Made by a program: the position numbers and the translations under genes. Under the pieces are notes generated by a model. That model was not told where the DNA came from, searched no databases, and saw only the letters and a list, made by a program, of their open reading frames with translations. From BP-464 sp045805505 (GTDB lineage: Bacteria > Actinomycetota > Thermoleophilia > Solirubrobacterales > Solirubrobacteraceae), in assembly GCA_045805505.1 (NCBI GenBank), contig JBJMLA010000028.1:1-64000 (forward strand): 64,000 bases of DNA. Direction: 5' to 3'. Shown here in pieces: positions 42,492 through 51,249 of this stretch. Each line of letters opens with the position of its first letter. Position 1 is the stretch's first letter.

Positions 42492-42617
42492 GAGCAATGC
42501 TCCTCCTCGTGTGGGGATCGGCCCATCGGGCCGATCGTGAGTGTCACTGGCGCTGCGACCGCGATGGCGCGGCGGAGCCGGGGAAACCCGCCGTTCGTCG
42601 GGTCCACATTTCTGGTG

Positions 42618-43484
42618 TCAGAGGCGCGAGACGACACGGGTCGCGTAGTCCTCCAGCGAGCCGAGCATCGCGTCGAGTCCGTGGTCGGAGTTCGTGCGGC
42701 CTTCGGGCTTCCAGGGATGGGTCCACATCGCGGTCACGCCGAGGGCGTCGAAGCGCTCGCAGTCCTCGAGCGTCGGCGAGCGATCCAGCGAGATGAAGAT
42801 CTGAAACGGCCGGTCGTCGGTGCCCTCCTCGCGGCGGTACTCGTGGATGCGCTCGACGAGTGCGGCCGCCTCGTCGGCGGGGTACCAGTTGGCCCCGAGC
42901 CAGCCGTCCATGCCGCGTGCGCACCGGCGCATCGCGATCTCGGAGTCGCCGCCGCCGAGGATCGGGATGTCGCGCTTGGGCGCGGGCAGGCAGCGGAACG
43001 GCGCGTAGTCGTAGTGCTCGCCGTGATGGTCGACCCAGTCGCCGGTCCAGATCTCGCGGATCAGGCCGACGAGCTCGTCGTGGCGGCGCCCGCGCGTGTG
43101 GAAGTCCTGGCCGGTGTGCTCGCACTCCTCCTTCATCCAGCCGACGGCCATGCCGAAGTCCACGCGGTAGTCCGACATGATCGCCGCGGTCGCCACCGCC
43201 TTGGCGACGAGCACGGGCGGGCGCGCCAGCGCGAGGTAGACGGCGCTGAGGTAGCGCAGCTTCGTCGTCGCGCCGGCCAGCGCGGCGACCGTCACCCACG
43301 GGTCCGGCCACGGCGACGTCGACGGCAGCCCGTCGGTCGCGTACGGGTAGGTCGAGCCCAGGTCCTGCGGATAGAGCAGGTGGTCGTGCACCGTGAGCCC
43401 GTGGTAGCCCAGCTCCTCCGCGCGCACGGCCAGCGGCGTGAGATGCTCGGGCTCGACGAACACCGAGTGGATGTAGATCTTCAT
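42618..43484 (-). CDS. LLM-class oxidoreductase, F420-type length
   Basis: A 288-residue luciferase-like enzyme. MKIYIHSVFVEPEHLTPLAVR, GYHGLTVHDHLLYPQDL, the strand TKLRYLSAVYLALARPPVL and VDFGMAVGWMKEECEHTG are visible. The short length and HDHLLYP/GWMKEE pattern resemble F420-dependent LLMs, but the cofactor is not proven. ATG 43484 has a GGAAGGA site upstream. It is divergent from a crotonase gene across a 72-bp gap holding site 4 of the AAGAG motif. It resembles the 300-residue LLM at 59150. Confidence 0.9.
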   Translation of the reverse strand: MKIYIHSVFVEPEHLTPLAVRAEELGYHGLTVHDHLLYPQDLGSTYPYATDGLPSTSPWPDPWVTVAALAGATTKLRYLSAVYLALARPPVLVAKAVATAAIMSDYRVDFGMAVGWMKEECEHTGQDFHTRGRRHDELVGLIREIWTGDWVDHHGEHYDYAPFRCLPAPKRDIPILGGGDSEIAMRRCARGMDGWLGANWYPADEAAALVERIHEYRREEGTDDRPFQIFISLDRSPTLEDCERFDALGVTAMWTHPWKPEGRTNSDHGLDAMLGSLEDYATRVVSRL

Positions 43485-43532
43485 GGGCAGCGTCCTTCCA
43501 GGCCGGATCGCCCCTCGGGACGAATTGACAAG

Positions 43533-43546
43533 AAAAGTATCCTCTT
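43533..43546. promoter_or_regulatory. Recurrent AAGAG-N4 motif, site 4, in a divergent gap
   Basis: AAAAG-TATC-CTCTT is a near-perfect dyad between the divergent LLM and crotonase genes, 10 nt before the crotonase ATG. The flanking sequence extends the match with site 1 to ATCCTCTTCTCC. On the minus strand it again reads GATACT. Confidence 0.55.
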
Positions 43547-43556
43547 CTCCGCGCCA

Positions 43557-44423
43557 ATGAGTACCACGAATCCGCCCGACTGGCACGACATCGACGTCAC
43601 GGGACCCCTCGAAGGGACCCTGTACGAGAAGCACGACGACGGCGTCGCGGTCATCACGCTCAACCGGCCGGAGCGGGGCAACTCGTTCCACGCCGGGATG
43701 GGTCCCGTGCTGCGCGCCATCTGGGAGGACGTGCGCACCGACCCGGCCGTTCGCGCCGTGGTGATCACCGGTGCCGGCGACCGCCACTTCTGCACGGGCG
43801 TCGACGTCAAGGGCGTGTCGGAGGGCGGCGGCGCGGTGGCCCACAACCGGCCGTTCGGCGAGGAGGTCTTCTGGTCGGCGCGCCACAACCAGGTCTGGAA
43901 GCCGGTGGTCGCCGCCGTCAACGGCACCGCCGCCGGCGGCGGGCTGCACTTCGTCGTCGACGCCGACATCGTCGTGGCGTCGGAGAACGCGCGGTTCATC
44001 GACACCCACACCAACATCGGGATGGTCGGCGGGATCGAGAACATCGGCCTGGCCAAGCGGATGCCGATCGGCACGGCGCTGCGGATGAGCCTCCAGGGCC
44101 CGGACTTCAAGCTCGGCGCCGCGCGCGCCCATCAGCTCGGCTTGGTCGACGAGCTCGTCGGGCCGGGCGAGGCGCTCGACGCCGCGCTGGAGATCGCCCG
44201 CTCGATCGCGCGCAACTCCCCGTCGGCGACGACGCTGACCCAGCAGGCGATCTGGGGCTCGCTGGACATGACCTACGAGGCGTCGCTGCGTCACGCCTGG
44301 TCGCTGATCCGGCTGCAGTGGGGCCACCCCGACTTCCTCGAGGGGCCGCGGGCGTTCGCGGAGGGCCGCGCCCCGGAGTGGGATCCCGACCTCGACGCGC
44401 GCAACGCGGGCCCCGGCGCTTGA
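43557..44423 (+). CDS. Enoyl-CoA hydratase/isomerase-family protein with altered active site
   Basis: A 288-residue crotonase-fold protein: VAVITLNRPERGNSF, the oxyanion segments RHFCTGVDVK and NGTAAGGGLHFVVDADI, and IGLAKRMPIGTALRMSL. The two Glu used by hydratases appear to be His: GGGLH in place of GGCE and DTHTNIG in place of PEIxLG. It is thus unlikely to be a simple hydratase and may be an isomerase, hydrolase or ring-opening enzyme (inference). ATG 43557. Its stop overlaps the TTG of the next crotonase by 4 nt. Confidence 0.9.
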   Translation: MSTTNPPDWHDIDVTGPLEGTLYEKHDDGVAVITLNRPERGNSFHAGMGPVLRAIWEDVRTDPAVRAVVITGAGDRHFCTGVDVKGVSEGGGAVAHNRPFGEEVFWSARHNQVWKPVVAAVNGTAAGGGLHFVVDADIVVASENARFIDTHTNIGMVGGIENIGLAKRMPIGTALRMSLQGPDFKLGAARAHQLGLVDELVGPGEALDAALEIARSIARNSPSATTLTQQAIWGSLDMTYEASLRHAWSLIRLQWGHPDFLEGPRAFAEGRAPEWDPDLDARNAGPGA

Positions 44424-45190
44424 GCGCGCTGGTCACCAGCACGCTGCGCGACGGCGTCGCGCTCGTGCGCATCGACCGGCCCGAGGCGCGCAACGCGCTG
44501 TCGCCGGAGGTCATGGACCAGCTCGCCGACGCGCTGGAGGCGGCCGACCGCGGCGGCGAGGCGCGGGTGATCGTGCTGGCCGGCGACGAGCGCGCGTTCG
44601 CCGCGGGGTCAGACATCGCGGCGATGCGCGACCGGACGTTCGCCGAGACGCTGACCCACCCGACGGCGCGCTTCTGGCCGCGGCTGGCCGCCATCGGCCT
44701 GCCGATGATCGCGGCGGTCTCCGGCTACGCCCTCGGCGGCGGCTGCGAGCTCGCGCTGGCGTGCGACATGATCGTCGCCTCCGACAGCGCGGTCTTCTCC
44801 CAGGCCGAGATCACGCTGGGGATCATCCCCGGCGGCGGCGGCACCCAGCGGCTCACGCGGATCATGGGCAAGCAGCGGGCGATGGAGCTCGTCCTCACCG
44901 GCCGGCGGGTCAGCGCCGAGGAGGCGCTCGCGCTGGGCTTCGTCAACCGCGTCGTGCCCGGCGGCGCCTGGCTCGACGAGGCGCTCGCCCTCGCCGCCAC
45001 GATCGCCGCGCACCCGCCCGTGGCCGTCCGCCTGGCCAAGCGCGCGGTGCTCGCCGCCGACGAGGCGACGCTCAGCGCGGGGCTCTCGATCGAGCGCCGG
45101 CTCTACGAGCAGACGATGGCCACCGAGGACCGCATGGAGGGCATGACCGCCTTCCTCGAGAAGCGCCCGCCGGAGTGGCGCGGGCGCTGA
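44420..45190 (+). CDS. Enoyl-CoA hydratase
   Basis: A 256-residue crotonase with both catalytic Glu present: ALGGGCELALACD and FSQAEITLGIIPGGGGTQRL. It should add water to an enoyl-CoA in beta-oxidation. TTG 44420 overlaps the upstream stop (TTGA), matching the GTGA/ATGA couplings elsewhere in the window; the frame upstream runs through the first crotonase gene. The pair probably processes successive enoyl-CoA intermediates. It ends 4 nt before the convergent SDR gene. Confidence 0.9.
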   Translation: MSALVTSTLRDGVALVRIDRPEARNALSPEVMDQLADALEAADRGGEARVIVLAGDERAFAAGSDIAAMRDRTFAETLTHPTARFWPRLAAIGLPMIAAVSGYALGGGCELALACDMIVASDSAVFSQAEITLGIIPGGGGTQRLTRIMGKQRAMELVLTGRRVSAEEALALGFVNRVVPGGAWLDEALALAATIAAHPPVAVRLAKRAVLAADEATLSAGLSIERRLYEQTMATEDRMEGMTAFLEKRPPEWRGR

Positions 45191-45194
45191 GACC

Positions 45195-46031
45195 TCACGG
45201 GCGGGCGAGGTTCCCCGCGTCGACGGCGATCGCCGACCCGGTCACCATCCTGCTCTCGCTCGAGGCCAGCCACGCGACCGCGTCGCTCACGTCCTCGGGC
45301 TCCACCGTGGGCACGGGAATCAGGTTGAGCCCGCGCAGGCCCTCCTCCGCGTCCTCGTAGCCCGGGTCGTCGAGGTCGGGACGGAAGAGCTGGAACATCC
45401 GGTCGTTGATCAGCATGTCCGTGTTGACCCCGGTGGGACAGACGGCGTTGACGCGGATGCCCTGCGCGGCCAGCTCCTGGGCGAGCGTGCGCATGATCCC
45501 GATGACCCCGTGCTTGGCCGCCGTGTAGTGCCCGTTGCCCGGGACCGCCTTGAACGAGTTGGTCGAGCCGATGAAGATCACCGAGCCGCCGTTGCCGAGC
45601 TCCAGCATCACGGGGATCGTGGCCTTCACGGTGCGCCACTGCGACGTCAGGTTGATCTCGATCATCTCCCGGAAGCGCTCCTCGGGGATCTCCCAGAGGT
45701 TGCCGCCCAGCGTCCAGATGCCGGCGTTGGCCACCACGACGTCCAACCGCCCCAGCTCGGCGACCCCGTGGCGGACCGCGGCCTCGAGCGCCGCGGTGTC
45801 CCGGATGTCGGCGGTCACGGTGACCGCGCGGCGGCCGCGCTCGCGGACGAGCTGCGCGGTCTCCTCGAGCTTGTCGGCCGCCGGCATGGCGTAGGGCACG
45901 TCCTCGAGCTGACGGCCGATGTCGACCGCGATGATGTCGCAGCCGTCGTCGGCCAGGCGCGTCGCGTGCGTGCGCCCCATCCCGCCGGCCGCGCCGGTGA
46001 TGAAGGCGACCTTCCCGTCCATGCGCGCCAT
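45195..46031 (-). CDS. SDR, mycofactocin-coupled type
   Basis: A 278-residue SDR of the subgroup tied to the redox cofactor mycofactocin. The N-terminal KVAFITGAAGGMGRTHATRL followed by CDIIAVDIG and a ~30-residue insert before the second strand fit that subgroup (TIGR03971-like). Ser is in IGSTNSFK and Tyr-Lys in HYTAAKHGV. These enzymes hold a non-exchangeable nicotinamide that mycofactocin reoxidises. No mycofactocin biosynthesis gene is in the window. It lies 13 nt after the KstD-like gene, the last gene of that operon. Confidence 0.87.
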   Translation of the reverse strand: MARMDGKVAFITGAAGGMGRTHATRLADDGCDIIAVDIGRQLEDVPYAMPAADKLEETAQLVRERGRRAVTVTADIRDTAALEAAVRHGVAELGRLDVVVANAGIWTLGGNLWEIPEERFREMIEINLTSQWRTVKATIPVMLELGNGGSVIFIGSTNSFKAVPGNGHYTAAKHGVIGIMRTLAQELAAQGIRVNAVCPTGVNTDMLINDRMFQLFRPDLDDPGYEDAEEGLRGLNLIPVPTVEPEDVSDAVAWLASSESRMVTGSAIAVDAGNLARP

Positions 46032-46044
46032 GACGTCGCTGCCC

Positions 46045-47721
46045 TCAGACCGCGACGCCGGCCTGCGCCTCGGCGATGTCGCGCGCCGGGCGGCCCGCCG
46101 CGTGCTTGCCGGCCAGGTAGCCGAAGGTCAGCGCCGGACCCAGCGTCGCGCCGCCCCCCGGGTAGGTCTGGCCGAACACGGACGCCGTCGTGTTGCCCGC
46201 TGCGTAGAGGCCGGCGACGGGCGTGCCGTCCCAGCGCTGGACCCGGGCGTCGCCGTCGACGAGCGGCCCGCCGTTGGTGCCGAGCGCGCCGTGGACCATG
46301 GGCAGCGCGTAGAACGGCCCGTCCTTGACGGGCTGCAGGCAGGCCTGGGGATCCGGGCCGCCGGTCTGGTAGCCCTCGAACCAGGTCGTGCCGCGGCCGA
46401 AGTCCGGATCCTCGCCGTCTACGACGTGCTGGTTCCAGCGCTCGATGGTCGCGGTCAGCCGGCCCGGGTCGACGCCCATCTGCTCGGCCAGCTCGGCGAT
46501 CGTCTCGCCGCGCAGGACGAAGTCCGGCGCCTCCTCCCCCGGCAGGATCGTCGGCAGGAACATCGCCGCATCCTTGATGCGCTGGTCCCAGACCATGAAG
46601 TGGCGCTCGTTGGGGAACTCCATCGCCACCGGGTCGTACTGGTCGATCGTCTTGGGGAAGTCCTGGTAGCAGCAGGCCTCGTTGACGAACCGCTCGCCCC
46701 GTGAGTTGACGACGACGACGCCGGGCATGCAGCGCACGCTGGCCATCTGGGTCAGCGTGTGGCCCTCGAACTCGACCGTCGGATCGACGATGCACGGCTG
46801 ACCCCAGTAGGAGTTCATGTTCGCCACGCGACCGCCGAGCTCGAGGACCATGCGGATCGCGTCACCCTCGTTGTGCGGCGGGCTCATCGGCGCGAGCGGC
46901 CGGCCGACGAACGCGTGGACCATCTCGGCGTTCCACTCGAACCCGCCGGCCGCGAGCACGACCCCGCGCCGCGCGCCGACCAGGACGCTGTGGCCGTCCT
47001 GCTCGACCCGCACGCCGGCGACCTCGCCGTCGACCATGACCAGCTCGGCGACGGCGGCGCCGGTGCGCAGCTCGACGCCGCGGTCGACCAGCCCCTTGAC
47101 CAGCGGCGCGACGAGCGCGGCGCCGATGACCCGGACGTCGTCCTCGACGCGCTTGGCCGCGACGTCCATCGGCACCTCCTCGCCGAACAGCGACTTGGCG
47201 CCCTCCTCCATGGTCAGGCGGAACATGTGCGGGCTGGTGCGGACCTTCGGCGCGAGGTCTCCGAGCTCGGAGCGCGCGTCGTAGGGCAGCGGCTCGAGCG
47301 AGCGCCCGCCCTCGGGCCGGCCGCCCTCGTACTGCGCGTGGTAGTCGGTGAACGGCGCGGAGATGCCGAGCTCCAGCGGCGTGGCCGCCTCCAGCGAGGC
47401 GATCGCCTCGGGCGAGCGATCGACGTAGACCTCGATGAGCTGCGGATCGGGCTCGCGGCCGTGGGTCAGCCGGCGGATGTAGGCCAGCGCGTCCTCGCGG
47501 GAGTCCGCGATCCCGGCCGCCTGCATGTGGTGGTTGTTGGGCACCCAGAGGATCCCGCCGGAGACGCCGGCGGTGCCGCCGAGCATGTCGGCCTTCTCGA
47601 GCACCAGCACCTCGGCGCCGGCGTCGTGCGCGGTCACGGCGGCCGACAACCCGGCGGCGCCCGACCCCACGACAACCACATCGACGACGTCGTCCCAGCG
47701 TTCCGGCGCTTGCGTGATCAC
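46045..47721 (-). CDS. KstD-family FAD-binding dehydrogenase
   Basis: A 558-residue flavoprotein of the 3-ketosteroid delta-1-dehydrogenase/fumarate reductase group. The FAD site is VVVGSGAAGLSAAVTAHDAG at residues ~14-33. TAGVSGGILWVPNNHHMQAAG and the C-terminal GLYAAGNTTASVFGQTYPGG, ATLGPALTFGYLAG match KstD-type enzymes, including the Tyr-Pro-Gly segment that bears an active-site Tyr. KstD desaturates ring A of 3-ketosteroids. Whether the substrate here is a true steroid is not established. GTG 47721 overlaps the ligase stop by 4 nt. Confidence 0.88.
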   Translation of the reverse strand: MITQAPERWDDVVDVVVVGSGAAGLSAAVTAHDAGAEVLVLEKADMLGGTAGVSGGILWVPNNHHMQAAGIADSREDALAYIRRLTHGREPDPQLIEVYVDRSPEAIASLEAATPLELGISAPFTDYHAQYEGGRPEGGRSLEPLPYDARSELGDLAPKVRTSPHMFRLTMEEGAKSLFGEEVPMDVAAKRVEDDVRVIGAALVAPLVKGLVDRGVELRTGAAVAELVMVDGEVAGVRVEQDGHSVLVGARRGVVLAAGGFEWNAEMVHAFVGRPLAPMSPPHNEGDAIRMVLELGGRVANMNSYWGQPCIVDPTVEFEGHTLTQMASVRCMPGVVVVNSRGERFVNEACCYQDFPKTIDQYDPVAMEFPNERHFMVWDQRIKDAAMFLPTILPGEEAPDFVLRGETIAELAEQMGVDPGRLTATIERWNQHVVDGEDPDFGRGTTWFEGYQTGGPDPQACLQPVKDGPFYALPMVHGALGTNGGPLVDGDARVQRWDGTPVAGLYAAGNTTASVFGQTYPGGGATLGPALTFGYLAGKHAAGRPARDIAEAQAGVAV

Positions 47722-49385
47722 GGCCTTGCCTCTTTCTCCGTTGGATTGGGCGGCTCCGCGAGCATCTTCTGAAGCTCGAACTTCTTGACCTTGCCGAACG
47801 GGGTCACCGGGAGCCGGGCGACGACGTTCCAGTGCTGCGGCGTCTTCTGGTGCGCGACCCCGCGCTCGGTGAGGAACGCGGCGAGCATCTCGCCCGACGG
47901 CGCGTGGCCGTAGGCGGCCACCACGAACGCCGCGGGGACCTCGCCGTAGCGCTCGTCGGGCGCCGAGACGACCGCGACCTCCGCCACGGCGGGATGGCCC
48001 ACCAGCACGTCCTCGATGTCGCGGGCCGAGAACTTCTCGCCCCCGCGGTTGATGATGTCCTTGATCCGGCCGGTGACGGTCAGGCGGCCGCGCTCGTCGA
48101 CGAACCCCAGGTCGCCCGTGTAGAACCAGCCAGCCTCGTCGATCTGCGAAGCGGTCTGCTCGGGGTCGAGGTAGCCGAGCATCCGCTCGGGGCCGCGCAC
48201 GCGCAGCTCGCCTTCCGTGCCCGCCGGCAGCCGCGCGCGGGTGTCCGGGTCGACCGCGTGGCATTCGCCGCCGGGCGGAAGCGGCCCGTCGGTGCCGAGG
48301 CGGACGTCGGCCGGATCGCCGGCGATCGGCGCGGTCACCGACGGCAGCTCGGTCAGGCCGTAGACCCGCACCGCGCCGATGCCGATCTCCTCACCCTGCT
48401 CGACGAGCACGCGCGGGACCGTGGTCCCGCCGGTGACGAACGTGTGCAGCGGCACCCGGTCGGCACCGGCGAACGCCTCGGCCAGCAGCGGCACCATCCC
48501 CGGCGGGCCCGCGGCGTACGTCGCGCCGTGCTCGGCGATCTCGTCGACAGCCCGCTGCTGCCCGGTCATCCGCGACAGCAGAGCGGTGCTGCCGGTGAGC
48601 GCCGAGATCGTCGTCGCGTACTCCAGGCCGGCGATGTGGGCCAGCGGATACGGGTCGTGGACCCGGTCGCGCCAGGTGACGGCGAACGCGCGCGCCAGCT
48701 GGCGCGACTCGGCCATCAGCGTGCGCGAGCTGTGGACCGCGGCCTTGGGCGCCGAGGTCGTCCCCGAGGTGAAGAGCACGAGGCTGGGCGCGTCGGGGTC
48801 GATGTGCGCCGCGGCGCCGGCCGGCTCGGCGGTGGCCAGCGCCTCGTCCCACGTCGTCCACCCCGGGTGCTCGCCTCCCAGGACGACACGGGCGACCACC
48901 TCGGTGTCGCCGAGGACCTCGTCGAGCAGCGCGGGGAACCGGGTGTCGCGATGCTCGGCGGCGGTGACGACCACCGCGGGCGCGACCAGCGGCACGACCT
49001 GGCGCAGCTCGTGCTCGCGGTAGATGTCGACCACCGGCGCCAGGACGCAGCCGAGGTGCCAGGCCGCCCACGACGCCACCAGCGCCTCGCGGCAGTTCGG
49101 CGACTGGATGAGCACCGTCTGACCCGGCCGCACCCCGCGCTCGGCCAGATGGCCGGCGAAGCGCCGGACCTCGCCGGCGAGCTCGCGGTAGGAGACGGGG
49201 TCCGCGCCGCCGTTGGTCAGGTCGACGACCGCCGGGCGCTCGGCGAAGCGCGCCGCCGTGTCCTGCAGCAGCACGGCGGGCAGCGCGTCGTCGGTCAGGC
49301 CCGCGGCGCGATGGGCCCGGCGCAGCGGCTCGGGCAGCGGCGCGGCCTTGAAGCCCGCCAGCCCGGGAGCCGCCGCCGTCTTCAC
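47718..49385 (-). CDS. Acyl-CoA synthetase (cyclohexanecarboxylate-CoA ligase-like)
   Basis: A 555-residue ANL ligase with LFTSGTTSAPKAAVHSS (P-loop), VYGLTELPSV, YTGDLGFVD, RIKDIINRGGEKFSARDIED and the C-terminal Lys in LPVTPFGKVKKFEL. In the P-loop, the usual Lys-Gly is Lys-Ala, which should still work. GTG 49385 overlaps the cyclase stop by 4 nt. It is similar to the transporter-linked ligase at 38164. It sits between a cyclase and a KstD-like gene, so it likely activates an acid released by hydrolysis. Confidence 0.92.
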   Translation of the reverse strand: MKTAAAPGLAGFKAAPLPEPLRRAHRAAGLTDDALPAVLLQDTAARFAERPAVVDLTNGGADPVSYRELAGEVRRFAGHLAERGVRPGQTVLIQSPNCREALVASWAAWHLGCVLAPVVDIYREHELRQVVPLVAPAVVVTAAEHRDTRFPALLDEVLGDTEVVARVVLGGEHPGWTTWDEALATAEPAGAAAHIDPDAPSLVLFTSGTTSAPKAAVHSSRTLMAESRQLARAFAVTWRDRVHDPYPLAHIAGLEYATTISALTGSTALLSRMTGQQRAVDEIAEHGATYAAGPPGMVPLLAEAFAGADRVPLHTFVTGGTTVPRVLVEQGEEIGIGAVRVYGLTELPSVTAPIAGDPADVRLGTDGPLPPGGECHAVDPDTRARLPAGTEGELRVRGPERMLGYLDPEQTASQIDEAGWFYTGDLGFVDERGRLTVTGRIKDIINRGGEKFSARDIEDVLVGHPAVAEVAVVSAPDERYGEVPAAFVVAAYGHAPSGEMLAAFLTERGVAHQKTPQHWNVVARLPVTPFGKVKKFELQKMLAEPPNPTEKEARP

Positions 49386-50281
49386 GCGATCGCCACCGGG
49401 TTGACCGGGCTGGCGCTCGCGCCGATCACGCGCAGCGGCGTCGCGACGAACAGGAACTCGTGGCAACCGTCGCGCGCCAGCGCGGAGAGATCGAGGTGCT
49501 CGACGAGGTAGATGCCGCGCCGCGCCAGCAGCTCGACGTGGGCCTCCATGAAGTGCCCGTCGCGGTAGGGCATCGCCTCCACGGCGGTGTTGTCGGCTCC
49601 GACGAGCGTCACGTCGGCGTCACCCAGCATCCGGGCCACGTCGATCCCGATGCCCGGCTGCTCGAGCGACATCTCCTGGCCCGTCGCGTAGAACTGCTCG
49701 ACCCAGCCCGTGCGGACCAGCACGGCGTCACCGGCGCGCAGCTCGACGGACTGCGCGTCCATCGCGGCCCGCAGCTCGTCGACCGAGATCGCGTGGCCGG
49801 CCTCGAGGGAATCGACGCCCTGGTGGCCGGCGACGTCGACGAGCACACCGCGAGTGACGACCGCGCCCACGTGCTCGATGCCGCAGCGCGCCGCGCCCTC
49901 GTAGGCCGTCGAGTTGTCGGCCGGATAACCGTTGTAGATGCCCTCGCCGCAGTAGACGTGGCTCAGTGCGTCCATGTGCGTCGCGTTGTGCGACGGGATG
50001 ATCAGAACGTCCTCGCAGGAGCCGACGTCACCCCCGCCGCCGAACTGCTCGAGCATCCGCTTGTCGGTGTGGTTGGTCAGCGTCAGGCGCTGCGCCGGCC
50101 CGCGGTAGTCGAGCGTGGGCTGATCGCGCCGGCCCACCGGGAGGCCGAGGGGATAGACGGTCCCGGTTCGCGCCGCGCCGATGCCGCCGAGCACCGTCGC
50201 CGGGTCGAGATGGTTGAGGGCGCCGCGCTCGTCGTCGGCGCCCCACCGTCCCCAGTTGCTCCCGGCGGGCGCGTCAGCCAT
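49382..50281 (-). CDS. Cyclase-family metal-dependent hydrolase
   Basis: A 299-residue paralogue of the cyclase at 16566, same length, with SNWGRWGADDERG, the metal motif SHNATHMDALSHVY, GADNTAVEAMPY and IGASASPVNPVA. It probably hydrolyses a lactone or cyclic intermediate. The ATG at 50281 overlaps the end of the CMD gene by 8 nt. Position between the CMD/VOC genes and a ligase suggests ring opening followed by CoA activation (inference). Confidence 0.87.
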   Translation of the reverse strand: MADAPAGSNWGRWGADDERGALNHLDPATVLGGIGAARTGTVYPLGLPVGRRDQPTLDYRGPAQRLTLTNHTDKRMLEQFGGGGDVGSCEDVLIIPSHNATHMDALSHVYCGEGIYNGYPADNSTAYEGAARCGIEHVGAVVTRGVLVDVAGHQGVDSLEAGHAISVDELRAAMDAQSVELRAGDAVLVRTGWVEQFYATGQEMSLEQPGIGIDVARMLGDADVTLVGADNTAVEAMPYRDGHFMEAHVELLARRGIYLVEHLDLSALARDGCHEFLFVATPLRVIGASASPVNPVAIA

Positions 50282-50645
50282 CGCCGTCCCGGTGGCGCGC
50301 GATCGCCCGCTGCGCGGCGCGGTTGAGCCCCGACCCCAGCGGCCAGCCGACGTAGTGGGTGAGGTGCAGGACGGCCTCCTCGACCTGCGCCGGCGTCAGC
50401 TCCTCGCGCTCGAGCGCACTGAAGAACTGCAGCTCGGCGAGGTCGTCGCGGCCGAGCGCGGCGATCACACCGATGATCAGCAGCCGGCGCTCGCCGATGT
50501 CGAGCCCCGGGCGGTTCCACACGTCGGCGAAGAGGTGGTCGACGGTCAGCTCCTCGAACGGCCCCTGCTCGCCGGTGATCCCGAGGTCGACCGCATAGAC
50601 GTCGCCGAGCGTCTTGAGGCCGCGCTCCCGGCGGCCCTCGATCAC
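50274..50645 (-). CDS. Carboxymuconolactone decarboxylase-family protein
   Basis: A 123-residue all-helical protein of the CMD family. The catalytic-type His lies in EAVLHLTHYVGWP. No CxxC motif is present, so it is the decarboxylase-like rather than the AhpD peroxidase-like form. GTG 50645 overlaps the VOC stop by 4 nt. It may decarboxylate or isomerise a lactone before the cyclase acts. Confidence 0.83.
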   Translation of the reverse strand: MIEGRRERGLKTLGDVYAVDLGITGEQGPFEELTVDHLFADVWNRPGLDIGERRLLIIGVIAALGRDDLAELQFFSALEREELTPAQVEEAVLHLTHYVGWPLGSGLNRAAQRAIARHRDGDG

Positions 50646-51088
50646 GGCTCCTGCCAGATCTCGACCTGCAGCCCGTCGGGATCGACCGCGTAGGCGAAGA
50701 CCACGCCCTCGAGATCGCCGTCGAGCGCGATCGGCGGATGACGGAACGTCGCGCCCTCGGCGACCATGTGGTCGTACTGGGCCTGGACGTCGTCGATACG
50801 CAGCGCGACGTGCATCGCGCCCACGTCGCTGTTGGACAGCTCGAAGTCGCGGCCCGACGGGTCGTGGTACTCGAGCAGCTCGATCAGCGTCTCGCCCGCG
50901 GGCATGAACGCGTAGCTCATGTAGGCGCCGGGGACGCCGATCGCCGTGGTGATGTTCTCGGGGAGGTGCACCTCGCGCACCGCGATCGTCGGCTCCATGC
51001 CGAACATCTGCTTCCACCAGGCCAGGCTCCGGTCCAGGTTGCGGACCGTCATGCCGGCGTGGTGCACGCCCATGACGCGCGTGCTCAT
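50642..51088 (-). CDS. VOC-family (glyoxalase/dioxygenase fold) protein
   Basis: A 148-residue VOC protein. GVHHAGMTVRNLDRSLAWWK at the N-terminus, the central DVGAMHVALRIDDV and GLQVEIWQE at the C-terminus place likely metal ligands (His, His, Glu). ATG 51088 follows GGAGG with about 8-nt spacing; longer starts reach into the MFS gap. First gene of the VOC-CMD-cyclase-ligase-KstD-SDR operon. Similar to the VOC at 11314. Confidence 0.82.
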   Translation of the reverse strand: MSTRVMGVHHAGMTVRNLDRSLAWWKQMFGMEPTIAVREVHLPENITTAIGVPGAYMSYAFMPAGETLIELLEYHDPSGRDFELSNSDVGAMHVALRIDDVQAQYDHMVAEGATFRHPPIALDGDLEGVVFAYAVDPDGLQVEIWQEP

Positions 51089-51249
51089 GGCTTGCCTCCG
51101 ATGAGTGGTGATTTCGGCAGGACGCCGCGCGCCCCACGCACTTCCTAACAAGCGCCCGGCGCGGCGCGCAACGGGATCGGGAAGCCCACCCCCCAAAGCG
51201 GTGGCAGCGATGTCGAGGCCAGAACTGCGCCGCTACGGTCGCTGGCCGC

